DNA of 64,000 nucleotides from JAHBNG01 sp039028975 (GTDB lineage: Bacteria; Chloroflexota; Anaerolineae; Caldilineales; Caldilineaceae), in contig JBCCHB010000030.1 in the NCBI GenBank assembly GCA_039028975.1, positions 1 to 64,000 on the forward strand. Direction: 5' to 3'. The notes below the pieces were generated by a model that made no database searches, had not been told where the DNA came from, and was given only the letters and a program-made list of their open reading frames with translations. The position numbers were made by a program, and so were the translations under genes. Shown here piece after piece: positions 22,132 through 32,000 of this stretch (positions within the stretch are counted from its first letter, which is position 1; each line of letters starts with the position of its first letter).

Positions 22132-24288
22132 TCACAAAAGCTGAATGACTTTATAATCCATGGCTTCCTCTAGCTGTTTACGAACCGCCGCCTCAGGCAA
22201 TGATAATTCGGCCAGAATGTCACGCAGCGAGCGTCTGCCATCAATTCGTCGCAATACATTGATCCAGTCCGCCATGGGTTCGCTATCCAGCTGATATTCG
22301 ACGCTGTGCTTCGCCACTAGATAGTTGGTTGCATCATGGACGTTGTCTATTTTGACGAGATAGGAACCAGGGGTGAAGCAGAGAGAAGCATCCAAATCAA
22401 TATCATTGCGACGCACAGCCAGTTGCAGGGCCATCTGTTCCCAATCATCAACCTCGGTATGGGCTTGCAACAGAGGCCATGAGTCATGATTCGGTTGCGC
22501 AGGCGTGATCTCCCGGGCCATTTTGGCCAGCAACCCCATGTTGATGATAGACGTTAGTTCATCCACATGGGTATATTCCGGATCGTTAGGGATGTTGGTG
22601 GTCAAGCGTAGAATGGCATCTGCATCAAAGACCGGATTCTGTTCTAGCGACTCACGCACCAGCGCAAAGTCATTGGCACAAAAGATGCTGTACATCATGC
22701 GTCGGGTGTAGCGCAGGTCGTCTCCAATAAAGAAGGGAACTTTCTCCCGGTTGTAGAGGCTCTCTGGCAGGGTCGACTGCATGGCCTCACGCAGAATGCG
22801 TTTGTTCCAAAAGAGCCGCTTATATTTTGCAGGGGGAATCGAGAGCGTATATTCAACTAGTCGGTGATCTAGGAACGGTACCCGACTCTCGATGTGGTTG
22901 GCCATGGCCGTGCGGTCCTCGTGCCACAGATTGTAAGCCTGCAAACTTGTCCGATAGCGGCTGACATACCTATGCCAGGGCTGACCATCAGCCAATGCTA
23001 AAAATTCATTGGATAGAAGCGAGCGATAGGTGGGGTTGCACTCAGCATAATTCGACTGAATATGCTTCTGTTTGTGGGCATAGGTAAGATAGCGCAAGGC
23101 CGATGCCCAGTCTTTGCCATAGAGCGTTGTATACCCACCGTTAAACTCATCGCTACCTTGGCCCAATAAAATCACCTTCAGATCGGGTCGCGCCTGTCTG
23201 GCGTAGCGGTGCAGATAGAATTTGTAGAGATGTTCTGGATTACAAAATGGCGTTTCGCAGCTCCAGAGCACCTGTTTCCAATGTTGCGGCGAAAAGAGCG
23301 TATCCTGCCAGGGATAGTAGAGCTGATGATTAGGCAGTTGCAGGCACTTGGCGGCTTCATAGGCAGATCGGGCGTCACCATTCTGCAGCGTACTCTGGCT
23401 GAGGACAGAAAAAGTATGCAGATGCTGATATTTAGCTGCCAGCGCCGCAACCGAGACAGAGTCGATGCCGCCGCTCAAGAAGATCCCGATCTCCACATCG
23501 GCCATGAGGCGCAACTTCACGGCGTCGGCCAGGAGCGCACCGTAGCCATCGATTAGGTCCTGATCGGATTGTTCCGAACCATTTTGATCAGAATCATTCC
23601 CTTCACACTGCTCGCCAAATGACGGATTCCAGTAGGACTCGACGGCGATTCTCTGGGCGCGCAAGTCAGCAATCAGCAAGTGACCGGCAGGCAAGTATTC
23701 GATCCCCCGGAAAAAAGAGGAGGGCTTGTCTTCTGAGAGGTCGTGACGAATCGCCCGCTGCCAGTCAAAGTCGCGCGGGCAGTCGGGATAAGGAAAGAGT
23801 GACTTAATTTCGGAGCCAAAGATCAGCCGTTCCGCGGTGGCATGATAGTAGATGGGTTTGATGCCAAGCCGATCACGTACAATGATCAGCTGCTGGCGTT
23901 TGGTATCCCACAGCACAATCGCATACATGCCGTTCAAGTGGTGGATGAAGTCCAATCCCATCTCCTCATAGAGATGCAGAATCACCTCGCAATCGGACGC
24001 AGATTTGAACATGTGGGATTCTCGCAAGTTGGCCCGCAACTCGGCGTGGTTATAGATCTCACCATTGACTGCCAGCATGAGTGATCCATCTTCGTTGGTC
24101 AGGGGTTGGTTACCGCCTTCTACGTCGACAATCGATAGGCGATTAAAAACTAGCCCAAGCGAATCATCGATATAGAATTGCTGGTCGTCTGGGCCGCGAT
24201 GCAGAATTTGCTGGCCCATCGCCCTTAAGGTTGGCTGGATACCGGCTAGTTTTATCTGCCTCTGCAGGACTCCGGCAATGCCGCACAT
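22132..24288 (-). CDS. AsnB-like glutamine amidotransferase with C-terminal winged-helix-like tail
   Basis: Encodes 718 residues. I chose the ATG at 24288 because it gives MCGIAGV, which exposes the Cys nucleophile of class-II glutaminases after Met removal. GGAGATAACC precedes it. Glutaminase residues are intact: Cys2, RGPDD (31-35), NGEIYN (75-80) and SASDCE (96-101). The synthetase domain carries the ATP pyrophosphatase motif LSGGIDS (271-277). About 90 extra C-terminal residues (630-718) include RIDGRRSLRDILAELSLPE, resembling a PqqD/RRE-type or other winged helix that could bind leader peptides. Lasso-peptide cyclases usually lack a working glutaminase; this enzyme keeps it. It may therefore amidate a peptide carboxylate. 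A plain asparagine synthetase role is the alternative. Confidence 0.85.
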   Translation of the reverse strand: MCGIAGVLQRQIKLAGIQPTLRAMGQQILHRGPDDQQFYIDDSLGLVFNRLSIVDVEGGNQPLTNEDGSLMLAVNGEIYNHAELRANLRESHMFKSASDCEVILHLYEEMGLDFIHHLNGMYAIVLWDTKRQQLIIVRDRLGIKPIYYHATAERLIFGSEIKSLFPYPDCPRDFDWQRAIRHDLSEDKPSSFFRGIEYLPAGHLLIADLRAQRIAVESYWNPSFGEQCEGNDSDQNGSEQSDQDLIDGYGALLADAVKLRLMADVEIGIFLSGGIDSVSVAALAAKYQHLHTFSVLSQSTLQNGDARSAYEAAKCLQLPNHQLYYPWQDTLFSPQHWKQVLWSCETPFCNPEHLYKFYLHRYARQARPDLKVILLGQGSDEFNGGYTTLYGKDWASALRYLTYAHKQKHIQSNYAECNPTYRSLLSNEFLALADGQPWHRYVSRYRTSLQAYNLWHEDRTAMANHIESRVPFLDHRLVEYTLSIPPAKYKRLFWNKRILREAMQSTLPESLYNREKVPFFIGDDLRYTRRMMYSIFCANDFALVRESLEQNPVFDADAILRLTTNIPNDPEYTHVDELTSIINMGLLAKMAREITPAQPNHDSWPLLQAHTEVDDWEQMALQLAVRRNDIDLDASLCFTPGSYLVKIDNVHDATNYLVAKHSVEYQLDSEPMADWINVLRRIDGRRSLRDILAELSLPEAAVRKQLEEAMDYKVIQLL

Positions 24289-24349
24289 ATGGTTATCTCC
24301 GTTTTTGTATGTTGGTTTTGCGGTCACTGTTCCTTATTGGGTAGGGGAA

Positions 24350-24487
24350 TAGGTTTACGTGGTTCAGTATAGGGTGGGGAGGGCCGAAAATCATCGTTCA
24401 GACGTGGAAATATTGCTCAACAAAAAAGACCGCCTGCAGGCGGTCTCATCGACAACTGATGATGGGAACTACAACAAATGTTGTAAT
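24350..24487. repeat. Intergenic repeat R3
   Basis: About 138 bp nearly identical to R2 at 5584-5723. It holds the perfect 18-bp palindrome GACCGCCTGCAGGCGGTC (24428-24445) and a TACAACA/TGTTGTA inverted repeat at 24470-24485. It lies between the oxygenase stop (24491) and the amidotransferase gene. On the minus strand its distal end carries TATACT, a possible -10 box for the RiPP operon; no good -35 was seen. Confidence 0.85.
24422..24445 (-). terminator. Rho-independent terminator of the kinase/regulator/oxygenase operon
   Basis: On the minus strand GACCGCCTGCAGGCGGTC is followed by TTTTTT, about 45 bp after the oxygenase stop. It separates the signalling operon from the RiPP operon. Confidence 0.85.
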
Positions 24488-24490
24488 GGT

Positions 24491-25330
24491 CTATGAGGTA
24501 AAAGTACCCAACTCCTCGATCTCATATCCCTCTGGATAAGTAGGGCGTTTCCGTTGAGTGCCGAGCCAAGGCTGGCGTCGTTCAGGCAGCCACGACAAAA
24601 CGCGCGCACGCAGACGTAGTGCCCCTTCAACAAAAGAACGCAACTTCTGGGGTGGGTGTTGAAAACCAAACGTATCGAGTAGAGGCTCATCCATCATTGC
24701 ATAAGCAACTGGTCGTAACGGTGCCCAAAGCGGGCGAGGTGCATACATGCCGAGCAGCAGGTTGACGGTCGCATCTCCTATCTCACGATTAGAGGCAGCG
24801 TAGCGATAGTGTTCCCGCTCATAGGAGATGTTGAATTGTTCAAATTGCTCCATCGCGTCGGGAATCTCTTGAATGCCCATATGAAGGCCGAGTTGACGAT
24901 AATAGTAGAAGAAGGCCAGCTTTTCGTTATTCGTCATCGCTCGCCAGCCAAAACGTTCTACCCAGCGGATTGGCTCAAAGATGAACGTTGTGAGCACATA
25001 AAGAAAATCTTCATTGGAGATGGGAAAGCGACCGTGCATTTGATTCATTCTTCGCAGTGCCCGTCGCCCCCGATCGCTATCGAAGCCATGCTCTAAAATT
25101 TCATACAAGATCAGTTCAGTATCGTCGTAGCGTTTTCGAGGTCGTTGGGAGAATTCGCCTGTTTGGGCAAGCAATGCCGAAATCGTGGGAACGGCATAGG
25201 TGCGAAAAAGCGCAAACTCAAGCGCTCGTTCAATGTCCCAAGGGAAGACGTAAAATGTCAACAAGCGTACAATTTCATGATAGTCTTGCATCGGATCAAG
25301 CTGTGCAATTTGCGCTGAGTGCTGTTTCAT
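24491..25330 (-). CDS. Oxygenase MpaB-like (DUF2236) family protein
   Basis: Encodes 279 residues. Family-typical segments are RRALRRMNQMHGRFPISNED, FLYVLTTFIFEPIRWVERFGWRAMT, FYYYRQLGLHMGI and a late MMDEPLLDTFGF. Relatives include fungal MpaB' and rubber-oxygenase-like haem proteins. The ATG overlaps the response-regulator stop by 4 bp (ATGA), so the two genes are translationally coupled. Its substrate is unknown. Placed between a two-component system and a RiPP operon, it could act in oxidative tailoring or in lipid metabolism. Confidence 0.82.
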   Translation of the reverse strand: MKQHSAQIAQLDPMQDYHEIVRLLTFYVFPWDIERALEFALFRTYAVPTISALLAQTGEFSQRPRKRYDDTELILYEILEHGFDSDRGRRALRRMNQMHGRFPISNEDFLYVLTTFIFEPIRWVERFGWRAMTNNEKLAFFYYYRQLGLHMGIQEIPDAMEQFEQFNISYEREHYRYAASNREIGDATVNLLLGMYAPRPLWAPLRPVAYAMMDEPLLDTFGFQHPPQKLRSFVEGALRLRARVLSWLPERRQPWLGTQRKRPTYPEGYEIEELGTFTS

Positions 25331-26007
25331 TGCTCCACCTCCGACGTTGTCTCTAATGTTGCAATCCCCTTGCGCAGTGCATAGAGCGTAGCTTGTACTC
25401 TGTTTGCTAGGTGCAACTTACTTAGAATGTTACTCACATGCGTGCGAACTGTCACCTCGGAGACGGTCAGTTCATTGGCAATTTGCTGATTGCTCTTGCC
25501 TTGTGCGACCAACCCCAACACTTCAAGCTCGCGCTCGGTAAGCGGATCGGGTCCATCGGGCGCGCCGGGTTGCAAAGGTCGGCTTAGCTCTTGCAGCACT
25601 TTGCGCGCAATGCTCGGGTGCAGAGATGGCTCACCTCGATGAACCTGTCGGATGGCGGCAATTAGCTCTGGCGGTTCTGCGTCCTTGAGTAGATAGCCCA
25701 GCGCACCGGCCTTGATGGCTGGAAAAACTTTGTCGTCGGTCGCAAAGCTGGTCAGAGCCAGAATGCGGATTGACAGATGGTCGGTGGTAATGCGCTTGAT
25801 CGCCTCTACACCATCCATATTGGGCATCATCAGATCCATTAAAATAACGTCAGGCTGTAGTGATTCCGCCTGGGCAATGGCTTCTAAACCGTCGCTAGCT
25901 TCGCCCACGACTTCAAAATCATCTTCTTCTCTTAACAGTGCACATGTCCCACGCCGCACAATGCCGTGGTCATCCACAACGAGCACTCGAATCGGATTAT
26001 TTGTCAT
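25327..26007 (-). CDS. NarL/LuxR-type response regulator
   Basis: Encodes 226 residues. The start at 26007 is set by AAAGGAGATAGACTTATG. The receiver domain (1-120) has the acidic pair VVDDH, phospho-Asp in ILMDLMMPN, Thr in ALTSF and Lys in LLKDA. The C-terminal LuxR helix-turn-helix runs from LTERELEVLGLVAQGKSNQQIA to SKLHLANRVQATLYALR. It lies 86 bp downstream of the giant kinase, which carries a NarL-partner type HisKA_3 domain, so the pair should form one signalling system. It is a good candidate to control the neighbouring RiPP operon. Confidence 0.95.
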   Translation of the reverse strand: MTNNPIRVLVVDDHGIVRRGTCALLREEDDFEVVGEASDGLEAIAQAESLQPDVILMDLMMPNMDGVEAIKRITTDHLSIRILALTSFATDDKVFPAIKAGALGYLLKDAEPPELIAAIRQVHRGEPSLHPSIARKVLQELSRPLQPGAPDGPDPLTERELEVLGLVAQGKSNQQIANELTVSEVTVRTHVSNILSKLHLANRVQATLYALRKGIATLETTSEVEQ

Positions 26008-26093
26008 AAGTCTATCTCCTTTAGATGGTTCAAGGTTGCAAGTACGAATTCTAACCCTGCAACTATGCAACTATGCAACCCTATTCACCTGCT

Positions 26094-29000
26094 CTACCTC
26101 AATACGTTGACAGGTACTTTGACCTGAATGGTTGTACCCTGTGCTGGAGCGCTCTGGATGGTGAGCGTGCCACCGAGATTTTCTACCCGCTCCGCCATGC
26201 TGGTGAGGCCGATGTGGCCGTCCCCGCCACTTGTCTGTGGATCAAAACCGCGCCCATTGTCGCTTACTTCTAAGATACCGTGATTCTCTTCTGTAATCCA
26301 TTTGATCGAAACGGCTTTCGCGTGGGCATGTTTGACAATATTATTGAGAGCCTCCTGAACCACTCGATAAAGCTCGGCTTCTATTGCAATGGGTAAGCGA
26401 ACCTGATCGTCAGCGACAAATTGTACGTCAATACCCGAACGCGCCTCAACTGACTCAATTCTCGAGCGAATGGCAGAGGCCAATCCTTCCTTTTCTAGTA
26501 ACGGTGGACGCAGCTCAAATATGAGCAGGCGCATATCATGAGTCGCTTCGCGTATAGTCCCCTGAAGCTCTTGAATGTACTCCTGGGTGGTTTCTTGCTT
26601 ACCGGATGTGAGCGCACGTTTGGCTGCTCCTGCATACAGGTTGGCTGTGTAAAGTGCCTGGGTCACTGAGTCGTGTAGCTCGCGCGCCAAGCGGCTACGC
26701 TCTTCACCTATGGCTTCAATAGGCGCTTGGCGATAGCGTTGAGCATTGAGGATGGCCAGCGCAGCCTGGTCCGCAAAGGCTTTAACCAGCTCGCTCTGCT
26801 GGGGCGTGTAATAATCGGGCAGATTGTGGCCAACGCTCAACAGGCCAATCATCTCTTCGCCTACATGCAAAGGGATTGCCATCCATGCCCGGCTATAATC
26901 AAGTAGAAAGTCCAGGCGCTCGCCTAGCATCTGTTGCAATATGGGGGGAACCACGGAATGGCAACTTACGTCAGGTACAATAAGCGGCATCTGCAGATCG
27001 AACGGTTCGAGATTACGCAACATTGGTGCTGCCGGATATCGTTGCCCCACAGCGTCATTTTCAGGACTGGGGCCACGGTAGGCCAACACAACTAGTTCAT
27101 CACCTTCCAGGCCGAGGATAACGCTGCCAGCATATGCCACAACCCGCTCTAGCTGATCGAGGATCATATTGAGCAGTGGTTCCAGGTCCAGGGTAGAGAG
27201 AACAGAACGGGTTGTTTCAAGTAGTGTCTCCAGCGTGTACGTACGCTCTTCTACCCGCTGTTCCAACACTTGCTGCATTAATGCCCGCTCTGTAATATCT
27301 GTCGTGACAGTCACACTGCCGCGGAAGACTTTGTCATCATCAAAGACGGGTTGGGGAGAGACAATCGCATAAAGGGGCAGCCCATTCTTGCGGCGATAGG
27401 TGATCTCGTAGGGTTCGTTGGCACCAGCCTCGTGTAATAGACTCTGTTCGTCTAGAATCCGTCGGTTATTCTCATCAAAGAGATAGCGAAGTGGCAACCC
27501 AACAAGTTCATCAGCAGTATAGCCTAACATCTCGCAGAGCGCGTCATTCGCAAAGGTGATCGTAGCATCTTCGTTGACAACAGTTAAGCCGTCGTTCATG
27601 CTTTCGACCAGATGGCGATAGCGCTCTTCTTCACGCACCAAGCCTGCCCGCAATTCAAGCTGTTGAAGCACCACACCTACCTGTACACCAAATGCCTCGG
27701 CCATTCGACGCGCTTCATCATCGAATGCCTGGCGGTTGTCCATATTGTCGAGGAGTAGCGTGGCGACCATATTTTCCGCTTGGCGAATCGGCACCATTAG
27801 TGTGACCTGAATAGACTGCAACTTTCCTACTTGACTCAGTATCTCATATTGTTCTTGCGATAACTCTGTCTTACCGATCTCATCAAATTCATAGATTAAG
27901 TAAGAAGCACCAGAGGCGTTTTGCTGTGCATATCCGCCATCTTCGAAGCTGATCTGGGCGAGTTCGTCTAGATCGTAGCCGACCGCCGCCACAAAGTAGT
28001 GGCGATTATCTTCACTTCGGCGGGTGATGCTGCCCGCTTGGGCACCTGGAATGATTCGTACGGCTTGCTCAAGAATCTGCTGATAGAGGGTGGTCGATGT
28101 GGGATTCTGCTGAAGACGATTGCTGGCTTCAATGAGTGACTGTTGGAATTGAACCATATGCTGGGCACGTGCCTCTGCCTCTCGCTGCTGCGCATACAGG
28201 GTGGCGTTCTCAATGGAGATGGCGGCTTGGCTACCCAGCAATGTTAGTACCTCTAGCCGGTCCTTAGTGAAAGCGCCGGGAATGAGATTGTTTTCTAAGT
28301 AGAGGATGGCGCTCAGCTTATGCTGATTGAGCAGTGGCATACAAAGAACAGATTTGGGTTGGTGCTCTAAAATGGCCCTATCGCGCTGAAAAGAACTGTT
28401 ATTCTTGGCATCATCTACTACAACGGGTTGCCGAGTGCGTGCCACGTAGTTGATGATCGTTCGAGGAAGATAATTGATCTGCTCCAACATAATTGACTGC
28501 ATCACTGTCACATCAGTTTGTGTGCCAGTAGTTTGAGTACTAGCAGATTGATTGACGTGCCCAATTGCTTCAATAGTCCACTGTTCATCTTGATGAAGCA
28601 GTAGATGTCCTGTTTCGGCACCTGCATTTTCAATCGCCAAATGCATAAGCCGGATCAGCAACTGCTTCAGGTCAATCTCGCTGGATAGCGTCTGGGATGC
28701 CTTGACGATACTGGCTGCGTCCAATACACTCGTTGACGTGCTGTTGGTTGAGCCAGTGGAACTAGTGAAAAAATGAGATGTAGCGCGCCCCTTCCCCGAC
28801 CTGTGTGCGGTCAATTGCGGAAACCGTACCTCTAACGCAGCAACTTTCGCGCTGGCCTGCCAGCAAAAATAGGCATCATGGGCAGCGCGTAGGTGCATCT
28901 GCCCCACTGTCTCCATGTCGTTGGCCAGGAAAAATTCGGCAGCTAGCTCATGGGCTAGCGCTTCATCTTGCAGATAACCATGTGTGTTTGCACCCCGAAT

Positions 29001-32000
29001 GGCGCGTTCGTAGTGGATAGCGGCAGACCACTGTTCACCGATGATGCATAGTCGCTCAGCTTCCACCAAATCGAACTTGTGTTGATAATTCATTGGTGCG
29101 TGGTCTGCCCACAGTGCCATGCGTTCTTGATTAGCTGCAACCTGGGCCAGATAGTCTGCTTGGGTAGATTCATCCGCTATTGGCCAAGCTGACAGAAGGG
29201 CCAACGAATAGATAAAATTGTGGGGCGCAACCACCATCAAGCCGACTACCGATTGTGCATACTGCTCGGCCAGTTGCGCATGGGTGACAGCGTCACCATA
29301 TTCTTTGAACAAGAGGCAAAGCCAGGCGCTCAGCGAGTGGACGACAAAGAGTGTCGTATAACTATTGGCTTGTTGTAAAACAGGCAATAGCCCTGCCGCG
29401 TCGAAGCGTTCGCCGGTCAATTGATGAGGATTATTCGATTTTGTACTACGAAGATTCAACACGAATTGGGATGCCACCCAGGCGTAAAGGGTCGATTCTT
29501 CCTGCAGCAGCTTTTCAAGTAGCTCAATGTAGGCAGACTGTTGCTGATGAACGCTATCTAATGGCTCGCCGACGAGAATGAGATTCAGGCAACTCTCGGT
29601 CGCTATATACCCAGCAAACTCGATTTCGCCAACCTCCAACCCATCTTGGATCTGATTTTGATACGCTTTAAGTCCATCCCGAGCGTCTTCCTTCCAATGG
29701 CGCATAAAGACGCTAAACGTAAAGTTCGCTCGATAGTGCATGGCCTTCGCATCGTAGCGAGCCAGCAGTTGCAGCCCCAGTTGACTCAGCTGATACCCTT
29801 GCTCAATGTCATCCATATCGGCCAGGACAAGCATCCCATATGAGACAAAGCTGTAGGCCCCTGGAGGTGAGGAACCCAGATTTAACGTCAAGTCGACTGC
29901 AGTAAAGACCAGAGCCGACAAAAGCTCCGGTTTTGCGATGAGCGCAGATGGCTGCATTCCGACGATAATATCCAGCGCGGCCAGTTGCTCCGGTGCGTTC
30001 ATAACCGGCAGGCGAAGCAACTCATCGATTGCTGGTAGTGGTGGTGGTTCATGCATTAGAAAAATGCCTAGCCGGCGTAATGCTTCCAACCCAACGTCGA
30101 GACTTGCCACCATCTCATTCTGTGCCACCCGCGTCCCTATGCGGACCTCATACGCTCGCACCTTGTCCAATTCCGCCTTAGCACAGCGTAGAATGATGTC
30201 CACCAACCGATCAGATCGGTCAAACTCACGGTTCAAGTAGGCAGCTTCGGCAGCTTCGGTATGAAGGGACAACGTCAGTTCGTAGTCGGATCGCCAGCCA
30301 TCTACCGCGTCACCATCTTTGTCATCTGTGGAACTCAGATCAAGCCCGTTCTGTAGATAGTCGAGGGCCGCATCGTATGCGGTCGCCTGCTTCGCCTTGA
30401 CGCCGGCGCGCAGATTCAGGTCAGCTAGCTGACGGCGTGCTGCATCATCTGCCACCAGCGTCAAGCCCCGATTCAACTGGCCCACAATCTCAAAGAGATG
30501 CTCTTCTTGCTCTGCCGCGGACAGATTTGCAATGAGCGATAACCCAATCTGACGATGGACCGTTTGCCGTTCACCTTCGCCAATCTGGGCATAAGCGGCT
30601 TGCTGGACCCGATCATGGGCAAATCGATAGGTGAGCTGCTTGTGGCCAGTCAACCCATTATCACCCGTTTCTGCACCACTGGACTCTGCATTACCTGTCT
30701 TACCCTGTCCGAATTGTTCCCCAAGGGGCAGAATGTACCCTTCGACAATGGCTGGCCATAAATCAGTAGTGGTTTCGGCCTCTGATTTTTCATGAATTGT
30801 TGCCAGATTCGCCAAGGAAAAGCGATTGCCCAGGCAAGCAGCTCGTTGAAGTACTTGCTGGCCGACTTCTGGCAGCTGATGAATTTGCTGGGCCAATAGA
30901 TCAACCACATTCTCGGTGACGTTGCGTTCCCGAATCAGTTCGGTATGCCACTGCCATTCACCCTGACCTCTGTCAGCATCCCCGGGCATTGGGTCATCCC
31001 GCTGTAGTAGATCATTTGGGGAATTTGGGGTGAAGGCAATCAGTCCATCAATATAGAGTGATTTGAGAAATTCTCGGATAAAGTAAGGGTTACCGCGTGT
31101 CTTTTCTATCAGGAGATTGGTAAGTGGCTGTACTCGGTCGCATGGCTGATGCAAGGTCTCTGTAACAAGTGTAGAGACTTGCGGTTGCTCCAGCGGGGCT
31201 AGCCGAATCTCGGTAATGCTCGCCTGGGCCCGAGCAATGCTGGTCAGCATCATGGACAAAGGATGGTCAGGGCCGACCTCATCATCCCGATAGGTGACAA
31301 CCAGCAGCAAGAAACTAACATCCACCGTGGTCAGCAACTGCTCTATCAGGCGTAGCGAGGCACCATCTGCCCATTGGAGATCGTCTAGATAGAGTACCAG
31401 CGGATGTTGAGGCTGAGCAAAAGCACCAATAAAGTGTTGAAGCGTCAGCTTAAAGCGATTCAGGCTCTTATTGATTCCTAGCTCCGGAACGGGTCTTTGG
31501 GGACCAATGATGAATGCTAATTCGGGAAGAACATCAACAATGACTTGCCCATTGACACCCAGGGCAGTCAGGAACTTCTGACGCCACTCATCAATCATGG
31601 CTTCATCGTCAGTGAGAATTTGCTCAATTAGCGAACGGAATGCTTGAAGAAAGGCAAAGTAAGGTACATTGCGCTGTAGCTGGTCAAATTTTCCGCCAAT
31701 AAAGTGACCGTGTCGCTCGGTAACCGGTCGGTAGATCTCGCGCACAAGCGCTGACTTGCCGATACCAGCAGGTCCCGTAATCAGCACAAGTTCTGTACAT
31801 TGCTCTACATTGCTCGAATCATTGACGATGCGATCAAAAGCAGCCATCAGGGAAGCGATTTCGCCTTCGCGTCCATAAAGCTTCTGTGGGATCTGGAAGC
31901 GCTCGAACGTATCCTGTTGCGCCAACGGGAAGTCTAGAGTAGAAAGCAGATTGATTTGTTTTAGACATCGTTCAAGATCGGCGCGAATGCCTCCTGCCGA

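Noticed and set aside
20473..24288. Lasso peptide cluster (AsnB-like enzyme plus small precursors)
   Set aside because: No B2 transglutaminase-like protease gene is present, three cores have no Asp/Glu acceptor at positions 7-9, and the glutaminase half of the AsnB-like enzyme is intact.
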